The translations under genes and the position numbers were made by a program. A stretch of 64,000 nucleotides of DNA from Oidiodendron maius Zn (lineage: Eukaryota > Ascomycota > Leotiomycetes > Myxotrichaceae), in assembly GCA_000827325.1 (NCBI GenBank), contig KN832898.1, forward strand, positions 129,074 to 193,073, written 5' to 3'. A model generated the notes under the pieces. The model saw only the letters and a program-made list of their open reading frames with translations. It did not search any database and was not told the DNA's origin. Of the stretch, positions 53,315-64,000 are shown one piece after another (position 1 is the first letter of the stretch; every line of letters starts with the position of its first letter).

Positions 53315-53862
53315 TTGAGGAGATTTATAATGGTGAAGCTAAACGGGAGTGTCGAGACGGGCAGCAATCTGAAGTCCCGAAGGGTATTTATAGAACTGAC
53401 ATGGAACAATTATTACTACACATGGTTATCCATGGATCCCTGCTCCCTTGGCAATGAAAGCAAGGATTGAGTTTTCCGAATATGTGGGAGGGCTGGATTG
53501 AGACCAAGTCCAACATGCTCTGAACATATCCTACACGGTCAACCAGCCGTTTTGTGAGGTATGAAGGACATTAATTTGAAGGTCACAGAAGTGATGGCAG
53601 TAATAACTGTGCCTATAGGCCCGCACCGAGGGAGGTTGGCCATACGAGAAGTGATGGCCTGGCGATAGGTACTTCGGCTATTGGCAAACACAAGTGCGAT
53701 ATTGCGATGCTGGGAGTCGATGGCCATAACAGAGTGAGTGATGGGACACACGTGGGCCCAAGTTGACAGATCATCGTCTTTGCAGTCCTATAAATGAACT
53801 AATAACGTTATGTTCTAGTTTATTGCTCCCTATTATCTGTAAAATCCTACAGTCCCGTAAAC
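53315..53862. promoter_or_regulatory. Bidirectional promoter, membrane protein and P450
   Basis: A 548-bp spacer between two divergent start codons. It has no open frame of note and no obvious repeat. Its role as a shared promoter is inferred from gene orientation alone. Confidence 0.35.
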
Positions 53863-55653
53863 ATGTGGTTTACCTTCGGCGCGGTAATCACATACTTGGC
53901 TGTGGAAATCATCCGTTCGGTATACCGTCTCTATTTTAGCCCTCTGGCAAAATTCCCTGGACCTAGATTAGCTGCCGTCTCGCGACTCTACGAATTGTAC
54001 TATGACGGGTACCAGCCAGATGGTTATATCCGCAAGTTGAGAGACCTCCACGAGGAATATGGTATCTACCCAGCTCGCAGCTTCGTCAAATTTCTCATAT
54101 TTGGGCAGGGCCAATAGTTCGTATAAATCCACGCGAGGTTCATATCGATGATCCCAAGCTTTATACAGAGCTTTGTGGTAACCCAAGGCTAGATAAAGAT
54201 CATTGGTACTATAATGTTGGAGATGCCATAGTTACGACACCTAGCTACGAAGAGCACAAGCAGCAAAGGGCTGCAGTCTATAGGTTTTTCCAACCCCAGG
54301 CCCTCAAGGACACTGAATCTTTGATCTTCGAAACCGTCGAAAGGCTTTGCCTGGGTTTCCGGTCCATCCCCGGAGGTTTCGTTAACTTGTCAAATGCTTA
54401 TCGATCTTTGACTAATGACATCGTCACTACCTTCTACTTCTCGACTTCGAATAATCTCATCGATGAGGATAATTATGCAGCCGAGTTCCACAGAGCATGC
54501 GGAGGCTTCCTACGTCTGTTGGCCTTCATTCGTCCATTCGGAATCGTGGGACATATACTCACGGTAATGTCTCGATGGTACCAACATTTGCTTAAGCCGG
54601 CACCAAAATTACGATCAGTCCTCCAGCATCAGCAGGTATGACAGGCCCAAAATGATTTAATGAAAATCTACCCTAACTCAGATCCAGAACATTGGTATTA
54701 GAGTAAATACAGCAATTAAAAACCATCGTCAGCACCAAGTACCAAAAGCCAGAGGTCTGATATATAAGCTTCTCGATAGTTCTCTGCCGATGAAGTACAA
54801 GAGTCGTGCTCGTTTACACTCTGAAACTCTTGGTGCTATTATCGCGGGAACTGAGGCTACAGCGAACGTCCTAGTGACAGCCACCTTCTACCTCTTAAGC
54901 AACCCTACATGCTGCGAGAAACTGAAGACCGAGTTGAGAGAGGCATGGCCAAGTAGAGGAAACCCGGATATTAAGAGCCTCCTTCAACTCCCTTATCTGG
55001 TACGTCGCTCTCCACATACTGCAAACGAAGGAAATGTTGACCACAGATAGACGTGTGTAATATTAGAAGCGTACCGGTATGTTTTTCCTGTTGTTGCCCA
55101 CCGAAAGATATAGACTCACATTTTACGTAGCTTGGAGGAAGGCAGCGTTTTCCGAAAGCCAATGGTAAGCCGGACTCCATTAAATCTCAGAGGACGGATC
55201 ATCCCGGCTGGTGTAAGTGCTATCAGTGTCTGTCACCTCAATTAGTGCTAATTGGGGAACCAGACTACATTCAGCTTCACGCCTAAGCTCAATCACGAGA
55301 ACAAGACAATATTTCCAAACCCCCAAGTTTTCAAACCTGATCGCTGGCAATGCCAAGATAATCAAGCTCTCAAGAAGTATTTAGGAACCTTCTCAAAGGG
55401 CAGCAGAAGCTGTTTGGGTCAACAGTAAGAACAGCTTTCCTTCAAATCTGCTTGCCACTAAAGAGAGAATAGTATGGCAGAGAGACTTATATTCGCGACT
55501 GTTGCATATGTTTTCCACAACTTCGATTTAGCTTTTAGAGATATCAACGAAGAGACTGGAAGATCCGATGGGCTATTAAAACTGTTCCCTCCAAAGAGTT
55601 CCCGTGGGTTAACGGTTAATATCGTCGCTGCACGAGGGAGGCATATCGTTTAA
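53863..55653 (+). CDS. Cytochrome P450 monooxygenase, 497 aa
   Basis: Heme-thiolate monooxygenase anchored in the ER. Seven exons (53863-54061, 54109-54635, 54682-54999, 55051-55076, 55131-55212, 55264-55424, 55473-55653) sum to 1494 nt (497 aa). The start shows a membrane anchor (FGAVITYLAVEIIRSVY) and the KFPGPRLAAVSRLYELYYDG proline hinge. The I-helix has AGTEATA, in which threonine is present but the preceding acid is Glu. The K-helix is EAYR (ExxR), and the heme loop is FSKGSRSCLG with the axial cysteine. The order and the RIIPAG to FSFTPKL block match CYPs of trichodiene-oxygenase type. Six introns of 46-54 nt are all canonical, one leaving a 26-nt exon. The gene looks intact. No synthase gene lies nearby, so the substrate is unknown. 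Confidence 0.9.
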
Positions 55654-56299
55654 CCGTGATCATGAAATTTATTACTATTAATCGTTTACAACTACCTCAC
55701 TCCAAGGAATGCTCACCTCCTATGTATAATCTTGCTTTAGATTCTCTTGATTAGAGAGGTCACTCATACGCAGGTCGTACCTATCTCTATTTAACTAACC
55801 CTAACTACACATCGAAGCAACTAGACCACGTTCTCCACCCCCGGGTGGCAGTACGCCGTTTCCGAATCTGGATATACTGACTCTAAGATTAGCTTAGACT
55901 GAAGCGTATTTTCCATCCTGAAACTAAGGAGCGGGCTAACAAGAAACCGCTGACCGCATGCGCCGTATCCGATCAAACCTGCTCCTCTTCGGATCAACTC
56001 AAGTCCCATCGAATGCTGCTGGCCGACCCAAGACAATCACTCTTGCTAGCTAAGTCACGTGATATTGCACGTGAAATTTCTTTCTGATACTAGAGCTATT
56101 ATGGCTAGCTGGTTTTCCGGCCAATCTGAATATCTGCCTAAGGATTAGAGCGTCATCAGTCCCACCATCGCCACGAGGGTGTTGTTCAGCTCTGTCGATA
56201 TGAGTGCACACAACTCAACAAATAACTACGTATGCATACGGACCTTACCACAAATATTACTGAGAACGCTTCCTAAATATTCGAAATCTGGTCTGACTA
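55654..56299. other. Intergenic region
   Basis: Promoter side of the first NLR gene. Frames at 55821-56036 and 56179-56493 are shadows or chance. No repeat. Confidence 0.4.
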
Positions 56300-59200
56300 A
56301 TGCGTTTACTAGCATACAACAACGACGGCGAGTTCAGCCTAACCCAGTTCTTTGGCGGCGACATTCCCGAGCAGTATGCTATACTTTCGCACAGATGGGG
56401 TCCGGAGGAAGTCGCCTTGGCAGATCTTATGGATGGTACTGGCAAGAAAATGGCGGGCTACAGCAAGATACAGTTCTGCGGAGAACAGGCTAGACGTGAC
56501 GGCTTGCAATACTTCTGGGTGGACACCTGCTGTATCGACAAATCCAATGCCGTTGAGCTTCAAGAGGCCATCACCTCAATGTTCCGCTGGTACCAGAATG
56601 CGGTCAAATGCTACGTCTATCTATCGGATGTTTCGACAGCCAAGCGGAACAGAAGCACTTCGCTCTCTGGGTGTGATTGGGAATCGGCTTTTCGGGCAAG
56701 CAGATGGTTTACCCGAGGATGGACCCTTCAAGAGCTCCTTGCCCCGAGTTCAGTTGAGTTTTTCTCCCAAGAGGGCAAGCTGTTAGGTAATAAGAAATCC
56801 CTGGAGCAACAAATTCCCGAGATAACTGGAATTGCTGTTTCAGCGATTCACGGAGCCCCTCTGTCTCATTTCAGTGTTGAAGAGCGTCTACTATGGGCAA
56901 AATATCGCCAGACCACGCGCGAAGAAGACAAGGCATACTCGTTACTAGGCATATTTGATGTCTATATGCCGCTTATATATGGTGAAGGGAGAGATAATGC
57001 ATTGAGCCGGCTCAAGGAGGAGATCGACAAACCTTCGAATGGTAGGTGCTTAACTTCGATTTGATATCTAGTATAGCCACCTAAACGAACCCTGACTAGC
57101 AACTTAGGACTTGATCGTCTTCCGTCCGCTGCTGATGCACCGTTTAATTCATACAACAAACAACATGCCCCTCTCTGCCTGCCCGGCACCCGAGTCGAGC
57201 TATTACAAGAGATATACAACTGGGCTGATGGACGAGATAATCGGTGCATCTTTTGGCTTAATGGTTTGGCCGGCACAGGAAAATCAACAATTGCGCGAAC
57301 TGTCGCTCGCAGATACTTTGAACAAAAGCGTCTTGGGTCCAGCTTCTTCTTCTCAAGAGGCGGTGGAGATGTTAGTCATGCTAGCAAGTTCTTTACGAGT
57401 ATTGCTGTGCAGCTTGCGCACAACGTGCCACAAATCCGGCGATTCATCTGCGATGCTGTTACAGAGCAGAATGACATTGCAAACCAGTCTCTCCACGACC
57501 AGTGGCGCCACCTTGTATTCCACCCATTGTCAAGGCTAGAAGAGAGCTCATCTCTATCCGCATACGTGCTTATAGTCGATGCCCTTGACGAGTGTGATAA
57601 TGAGGACGATGTCCGGATTATTCCACAGCTCTTAGCTGAGGCTAGATTGCTGAAGATTCGACTACGGGTACTAATCACAAGCAGACCAGAGGTTCCGATC
57701 AGATACAGTTTCCTCCAGATTCTAGATGCTGACCACCGTGACTTCATCCTTCACGATATACAAGCGGCCATTGTAGACCAAGATATTTCTACTTTCCTCG
57801 ACTATGAACTGAGATCGATTGGGCAGGAACGGGGTCTTGAGTCTAGCTGGCCAGGTGAGCCGGCCATCCGGCTGTTAGCGCAAAAGGCTAGTGGCTTGTT
57901 TATATGGGCCGCAACTGCATGTCGCTTTATTCGTAAAGGCCGACGTTTTGCTCCGAGATGACTTGATATAATTCTTAAAGGCGACAAATCTGTTGCTCTA
58001 CCGGAAAATCAACTTGGCGAGATCTACCTAACTGTCCTCAAGAGCTCTATTCACCAGTGTTATACGGAACAAGAAAGAGAAGACATGTACAATACAATAA
58101 GAGAGATTCTTGGAAGTATTGTTATTTTGTCCTCTCCCCTTTCTGTTGACGCCCTTGCTAGGTTACTCTATATTTCTAAATATGACGTTAACCAGACGCT
58201 AGATGATCTTCATGCGATCTTGAAAATCTCGGAGGATAGAACTCGCCCACTCCTCCTGCATCATCCTTCATTTCGTGACTTCCTGCTTGATAAAGAGAGG
58301 TGCAGTGATCCGAAATTTCAAGTAGACGCAAGGCAAGCGCATCGGACCTTAGCTAATAACTGCATACGGCTTATGTCGACCTCTCTCAAGCAGGATATCT
58401 GTGATGTTAAAGCTCCCGGAATACTTGTAACTGATGTAAAAAGTAGTCAAGTGAACAACTGCATTCCTCCGGATATTCAATACGCATGCCTATATTGGGT
58501 CCAGCATCTACAAAGAAGCAATGCTCAACTCTATGACGAAGTTTATCTGTTCCTACAGCACCACTTACTTCACTGGCTTGAGGCCCTTAGCTGGATAGGA
58601 AAGACTTCAGAGGGGATTCTTGCAATATCTGCCTTAAAGTTGTTTACTACAGTAAGCCATCTTAATAGGCTTCTATTAAATCTTACTAAAATTAGTATTT
58701 AAGGCCGATGAAAGTCCTAATCTACAGACATTCATTCACGATGCAGAGCGATTTACTCTATACAACCGATCAGTAATTGAACAAGCCCCACTCCAATTAT
58801 ACTGTTCGGCCCTTGTTTTCGCCCCAGAGAAGAGCATTATTCGGAAAGGATTCGAGAAGTGTATCCCAGCTTGGATTCAAACAAAACCGAAATTACAAGC
58901 TGATTGGAGCGCTACTTTGCAGACGCTCGAGGGCCACTCATTCTCAGTCGAGTCAGTGGCGTTCTCACCAGACGACAAGCAGGTAGTGTCCGGGTCGCTC
59001 GATAAGACAGTGCGGCTCTGGGACGCAGTAACGGGAGCGACGATTCAGACGCTCGAAGGTCATTCGGAGCCAGTCAAGTCAGTAGCCTTCTCACCGGACG
59101 GCAAGCAGGTGGTGTCCGGGTCGGACGATACAGCAGTACGGCTCTGGGATACTGTGACAGGAGCAGTGCTTCAGATTCTCGAGGGCCACTTGTCCTCGGC

Positions 59201-60419
59201 CGAGTCAGTGGCCTTCTCACTAGACAGCAAGCAGGTAGTATCCGGGTCGGACGACAAGACAGTGCGGCTTTGGGATACTGTGACGGGAGCAACAGTACAG
59301 ACGCTCAAGGGCCGCTCGTTCTCAGTCATGTCAGTAGCCTTCTCACCAGACGGCAAGCAGGTAGTATCCGGGTCGCTCGACAAGACGGTGCGGCTCTGGG
59401 ATACCGTAACGGGAGCAGCAGTTCAGACACTCGAGGGACACTTGGGCTGGGTTTACTCAGTGGCCTTCTCGCCAGACGGCAAGCAGGTAGTGTCAGGGTC
59501 GCGCGACAAGACGGTGCGCCTCTGGGATACTATTACGGGAGCGGCAGTTCAGACACTCGGGGGCCACTCGGGCTGGGTTTACTCAGTGGCCTTCTCACCG
59601 GACGGCAAGCAGATCGTGTCCGGGTCAGATGACGAGACGATACGGCTCTGGGATACTGTGGCGGGAGCGGTACTTCAGACGCTCGAGGGCCACTCGTTCT
59701 CGGTCAAGTCAGTGGCCTACTCACCAGACGGTAGGCAGGTCGTGTCCGGGTCGCTCGACACGACAGTGCGGCTCTGGGACGCAGTAACGGGAGCGGTGCT
59801 TCAGACGCTCGAGGGCCACTCGGGCCGGCTCCATTCAGTAGCCTTCTCGCCAGACGGCAAGCAGGTAGTATCCGGGTCGCACGACGCGATAGTGCAGCTT
59901 TGGGACACTATGACTGGAGCAGTACTTCAGATGCTCGAGGGTCATTTGGGCCCGGTCAATTCAGTAGCCTTCTCACCAGACGGCAAGCAGATCGTGTCCG
60001 GGTCAGATGACAAGACGATACGGCTCTGGGATACTGTAACGGGAGCGGCACTTCAGATGCTCGAGGGCTACTTGTCCTTGGTCGGGTCAGTAGCCTTCTC
60101 GCCAGACGGCAAGCAGATAGTATCCGGGTCGCTCGACAGGACGGTGCAGCTCTGGGACGCCGTGACAGGAGCAGTGCCTCAGACACTCAAGGGCCATTTG
60201 TCCTTGGTCGGGCCAGTGGCCTTCTCGCTAGACAGCAATACTACACGCAATTTATATACATCAAATAATTGGGTAGCAGAAGGGGGATCAAATCTTATCT
60301 GGCTTCCTCCCGCTTATCGAGTGACTTGTGAGGCTGTCTGGAACAAAATCATTGTATTAGGGCACTCATCGGGGAGAATTTCTATTCTCGGATTTAAGGA
60401 AGGGTCAAGGCTTATATAG
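56300..60419 (+). CDS. HET-NACHT-WD40 NLR (HNWD type), 1333-codon model with an in-frame TGA
   Basis: Fungal NOD-like receptor of the heterokaryon-incompatibility type. Exons 56300-57041, 57108-58651 and 58704-60419 sum to 4002 nt. HET domain, residues 1-235: YAILSHRWG, FWVDTCCIDKS, GWTLQELLAP. NACHT from about 280: Walker A GLAGTGKST near 300, and LIVDALDECD near 403. A helical linker follows (LLLHHPSFRDFLLDKER), then NRSVIEQAPLQLYCSALVFA, the usual lead-in to the propeller. Ten full 42-residue WD repeats and one partial close the protein. The frame is broken by TGA at codon 532 (57959-57961), in RRFAPR-stop-LDIILKG where family members have an arginine. A 48-nt GTAAAG to TTAAAG segment around it would splice out in frame, but it removes conserved residues. 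The gene is probably a recent pseudogene or a two-part gene. Confidence 0.85.
58917..60230 (+). repeat. WD40-coding tandem repeat, 126-bp unit
   Basis: Ten complete 126-bp (42-codon) units and one partial. The repeated words are GTGGCCTTCTCACCAGACGG, CAGGTAGTGTCCGGGTCG and CGGCTCTGGGA. Units are nearly identical except at a few codons just after GH, near the SGS-D element and before the LWD strand. Those positions line the propeller surface in HNWD proteins and are known to vary under diversifying selection. High nucleotide identity between units fits concerted evolution by unequal exchange. Confidence 0.92.
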
Positions 60420-61073
60420 GACTAGTAAACGCTTTCTGCATGTAATATATATTTTTTCATACCTCTATTTCATAGAGTTTCTTGTCACGGCGGTGGCTGG
60501 GCTAGCTGGTCACCTGATCAGCTACCAGAGCTCTGACCGTGACCTCACTTCGACTAGTCAGGTGACTAGCCGCCTGTAAATATAGAAAGCTCCAGAGGGC
60601 CAAAGGGGCTGTAGAGCTTGCAACCTGGTTGACAAAGACCTGCTTCTTTGAGGACATATGCCCTCGACAGCCCCCCCCCCCCTCTTTACTAGCGAATAGC
60701 TAACTTTATGCTCACTTTTCTTTGTTCTGTACTATTATATTAGTGGTAGGAGTATAGCGAGGTCACGGGGTAGGGGACCGGGAGCGCATGGCTTTATAGT
60801 GGTTGATAACTGCCACTCAGTGTCTAGAATCTTCTAGATTCCTCTACGTATAGTATGACAGGATGATGGCGAGTTTGTACTTTGCAGGTATTGGAATCAG
60901 AAGATCAATAATAGTTGGGTAAAGAATCCTTTCAACAGCGATGCTTCCGACACAGCCACTGCATAGCCGCCCAAGGCTGAAAACAAACAGCCCTGTGTCC
61001 AAACTTGATTCCATCCTATATTTCACAGCGTCGTACATCATAGAATGACAATGAGTACACAGCAGACGCCACA
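60420..61073. other. Intergenic region between the two NLR genes
   Basis: It contains an imperfect inverted repeat at about 60484-60580 (GTCACGG to CCGTGAC, with GGCGG, CTAG and GTCACCTGA also repeated in inverse). There is a C-run at 60670-60682. Frames on the minus strand here show no motif. Confidence 0.45.
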
Positions 61074-64000
61074 ATGAGCTTCGGATTCAGCATCAGCGAC
61101 TTCATCGCGATAATCGAACTCGCTACCAAAATCCGGAAGAATATCATATCTGCTCCAAGGCAATTCAAAGATATCACTGACGAGTATGAGGCTTCAATAT
61201 ATTATTCATGGCTGCTAACAACTTTTATTTAACAGAACCAGGAGTCTCTCCATTACCCTTCAGGATGTTGATGTTGCCCTAGAGGACCACGAGCTTAGTG
61301 ACGTGCAACGCAGACACCTGGAGGAGATTACTGAGAACTGCCGAAATGTTCTCCACGAGCTGCAAAAGACATTAGAGAAGTATCGGCATTTAGAATCATG
61401 CCATAAGTACTTAGGAACAAGGAGGGAAAGGGTTTGGATGAGAGCCAGATGGGAGCCAGAGGATATACGAGACCTACGAAGTCGGATCACATCAAATGTT
61501 ACTTTGCTCAACACATTCCTCGGACGAATATCTAGGTAAGCGCCCATGGACATCTTTGTATCTCTTAATTGAATTAGGGCAGTAATGCGATCACTATGAC
61601 AAAAATCGGGGTAGATCGCTTAAATCGACTACAAGATGACCAACAGCGACAAGTTATTCTCAACTGGCTTACGCCAATCGACTACACCCTGGAGCAGAAT
61701 AATGCCCTTAGTAGGCGCGAACTAGGGACATGTCAGTGGCTGTTGGATTCGGTAGAGTATCGGGAGTGGATAGAGACTGACAAGAAAACGCTGTTCTGCC
61801 CAGGCATCCCAGGCGCAGGAAAGACAACCCTTACGGCCATTGTCATTGAGAACCTTACGTCGCGGATTTATAATGACCCGAAGATAGGCATTGCATACAT
61901 CTACTATAGCTTGGAGCGAAGGGAAGAACAGACAGTTGACTCAATGCTCACAAGCCTGCTAAGACAGCTCGTTCAAGGCCTATCTCCTGTGCCACAAGTT
62001 ATAGAGAAGCTCTATACTGAGCACGAAAAGAAAGGGACGCGACCCTCTCGTGAGAAAGTTATGAAAGCTCTCCATTCCGTGACCACTGTCTATTCCCGAG
62101 CCTATATTGTCGTTGACGCTCTTGATGAATGTCACACTGTCGACCGCGCGCGAACAACATTTCTTAAAGAGATATTCAGCCTCCAGGCCAGCTGCTCAAT
62201 AAATATCTTTGCCACTTCGAGATTCATTCCAGAAATTATGAAGAACTTTAAGGATTGCATAAGGAAAGATATCTGTGCTAGTAACGACGACATAGGAAAG
62301 TACCTGGACGGTCGCATGTTCCAACTGCCAGGATTTGTCACTCGTAGCTCCAAACTCCAAGAGGAAATTAAGACTAAAATCATCCAATCAGTGGGAGGGA
62401 TGTACGTGCCTTCCTTCTCGCATGGAACGGGAATGCGATGCTAATAGTGACAGGTTTCTACTTGCAAAATTCCATCTAGAATCTCTTATCGGAGAGGAGT
62501 CAGCAAGAACAACTCGTAGAGCCTTAAAAATGTTACCAACAGGGTCCAATGCATACGATAAGGCGTATATTAATGCAATGGAACGAATTAAAGGGCAAGT
62601 TGAAGGGCAAACGAAGCTTGCTATGCGGGCGCTATCATGGATCACTTGCACAAAGAAGCAGCTTACCACGTCGGAACTCCAGCATGCTCTAGCAGTGGAG
62701 TCGGGCGATACCGAGCTTGTCATGGATGGCCTCCCGGAAGTTGAAGACATAGTCTCTGCTTGTGCAGGGCTGGTCACTGTTGACGAAGAAAGCAACTTCA
62801 TCCATCTGGTCCACCGCACGGCGCAGGAATATTTTGAGCGAACACAAAACGACCTGTTTCCAAGGGCGCAATTCGATATCACTGTTGTCTGCGTTACCTA
62901 TCTCTCATTTGAAGTCTTTAAGAGAGGGGTTTGCCAAACGGATGACGCGTTCGAGGATCGTTTACTATTATATCCGCTCTATGAGTATGCTAGTCACCAC
63001 TGGGGCCATCACGCTCGTCAAATTCCGAAGAATCCTATGTTGGGCCAGATTATTGTAGGATTTCTTGAGAGCGATTTACAAGTGGAGGCATCGGTTCAGG
63101 CACTTCTGGCTGTCAAACGATACCAATCACATAAGGGATACAGCCAAGAATTTACTAGACGTGTGACAGGATCTCACTTGGCGGCACACTTTGGACTTGA
63201 CGACATCATGAAGAAGTTGGAAGTGCGCGGGAATAACTTAAATTACGAGGATTCTGAAGGTCGAACACCGCTATTGTGGGCTGCAGTGCTCGGGCACACG
63301 GCTGTTGTCGAACTACTTGTTTCGAGAGAAGACATCCGCGCGGATGCTCCGAACAATAGATCCCGAGTACCCTTATTAGCTAAAATGTTCGATCACCAAG
63401 CTGTCGTTAAGCTTCTGCTCGATACTGGCATGGTTAGTCCTGACGTAGAAGATGTGAATCATGGCCGGACACCTCTGTCCTGGGCAGCAGAGAGAGGCTA
63501 TATAGATATTGTGGAAAGTCTCCTCAGCACAGGTGGTGTCGGTCCCGATTTGAAGTCCCGCGGATCTTGGGCCAAGGGCCGCACGCCGCTATCTTATGCT
63601 GCTGAGGGAGGACACCAGACTATAATGGAACTGTTAGTGCAAACTGGGAAAGTCGATCTAGATTCGAAAGACATTTCCGGCCGAACTCCTCTATCATATG
63701 CGGTACCACGAGCAGAGATCGGAGCAAGCAAATATCTACTAGAAAAGGGCGCTAGCCCCATGATAATTGATATTCATCAGAAAGGCCTACTCCACCATGC
63801 GGTTTCTCGTGCGGACTGCAACCTCAACACTATCAAGACGCTGCTAGAACTCGGTGCGCCAAAATATTTAGTAGACGATGACAACATGACACCGCTACAT
63901 TATACATCTTTATACGGGGGGCCCGATATCGCAAAGCTGCTAATACAAAATGGGGTGAAAGTAGATATCGGGATTCGGAGGAGGGGGTGGAAACAACGGC
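61074..64000 (+). CDS. NACHT-ankyrin NLR with Helo-like N-terminus, 3' end outside the window
   Basis: A STAND-type receptor. Exons 61074-61183, 61236-61535, 61583-62401 and 62454 to beyond 64000 stay in one frame; about 925 codons lie inside the window. The N-terminal 165 residues (SISDFIAIIELATKIRKNI, then SLSITLQDVDVALEDHEL) fit the fungal STAND N-terminal (Helo-like) domain. NACHT follows: CPGIPGAGKTT near 211 (Walker A) and YIVVDALDEC (Walker B). Helical linker: IHLVHRTAQEYFERT, the NLR winged-helix hallmark. Ankyrin repeats begin near codon 665: GRTPLLWAAVLGHTAVVELL, GRTPLSWAAERGYIDIVESL, GRTPLSYAAEGGHQTIMELL and others to the edge. Introns (52, 47 and 52 nt) are canonical, and no stop or frameshift is seen. 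It lies 654 bp after the HET-NACHT-WD40 gene on the same strand. Confidence 0.9.

Noticed and set aside
59074-60186. Minus-strand ORFs antisense to the WD40 repeats
   Set aside because: They share the 126-bp period and are shadows of the repeat-coding strand.
60484-60580. Imperfect inverted repeat after the first NLR gene, considered as a second MITE
   Set aside because: Arms match only in short blocks with indels, and no target duplication is visible. Kept as a note in the intergenic entry.
1-64000. A DUF3435 tyrosine-recombinase captain inside the window
   Set aside because: No frame shows the expected recombinase length or an R...HxxR...Y arrangement. The Tc1 transposase is the only recombinase seen. 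A captain, if any, lies outside.

Overview
The window is nuclear DNA of a filamentous ascomycete (Pezizomycotina, probably a eurotiomycete such as an Aspergillus or Penicillium relative). Genes are split by short introns of about 40-77 nt with GT(A/G)NGT donors, CTAA/CTGA-like branch sites and YAG acceptors. The gene families are typical of filamentous fungi: HET-NACHT-WD40 and NACHT-ankyrin NLRs, DHA1 drug transporters, an alpha-arrestin, F-box proteins, a Pth11-like relic and DUF3723. I rebuilt exon structures by hand. Multi-exon models were accepted when the summed exon length was a multiple of three and the joined protein kept the family's conserved blocks.

Layout. 0-9 kb: a small unknown gene, a minus-strand MFS transporter, an alpha-arrestin with PY motifs, then a second MFS transporter. 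9-15 kb: two paralogous F-box genes around a small coiled-coil gene, then an intact Tc1/impala-type transposon with perfect 27-bp inverted repeats and a TA duplication. 15-18 kb: a single-exon ATP-grasp ligase and a very acidic low-complexity protein. 18-24 kb: a DUF3723 gene with an 18-bp minisatellite just upstream, flanked by two degenerate kinase-like genes. 25-38 kb: an unknown 411-aa protein, a RING-patatin fusion, an unknown 467-aa protein, a MADS-like gene and, divergent from it, a ferric reductase. 38-50 kb: small coiled-coil and unknown genes, a Myb/SANT-like gene, an OSCA/CSC1 stress-gated channel tail-to-tail with a Sho1-like membrane domain lacking its SH3 domain, and a MITE. 51-56 kb: a broken Pth11-like receptor, a small membrane protein and a divergent cytochrome P450. 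56-64 kb: two NLR genes in a row, the second running off the window.

The main conclusion is an inference. Within 44 kb the window holds DUF3723, a patatin-like phospholipase, a ferric reductase and NLRs, the four auxiliary gene classes reported as recurrent in Starship giant transposons of Pezizomycotina. A Myb/SANT-like gene, cargo-like metabolic, transport and osmosensing genes, a DNA transposon, a MITE and dispersed minisatellites lie among them. No DUF3435 tyrosine recombinase (captain) and no element ends are visible, so the window would be the inside of such an element or a region shaped by one.

Several genes carry single lesions: an in-frame TGA in the HET-NACHT-WD40 gene, a lost splice acceptor in the ferric reductase, a lost splice donor in one kinase-like gene and a frameshift in the Pth11-like gene. 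A 46-bp-period minisatellite family recurs at four or more intergenic sites in both orientations and explains most of the overlapping ORFs there.
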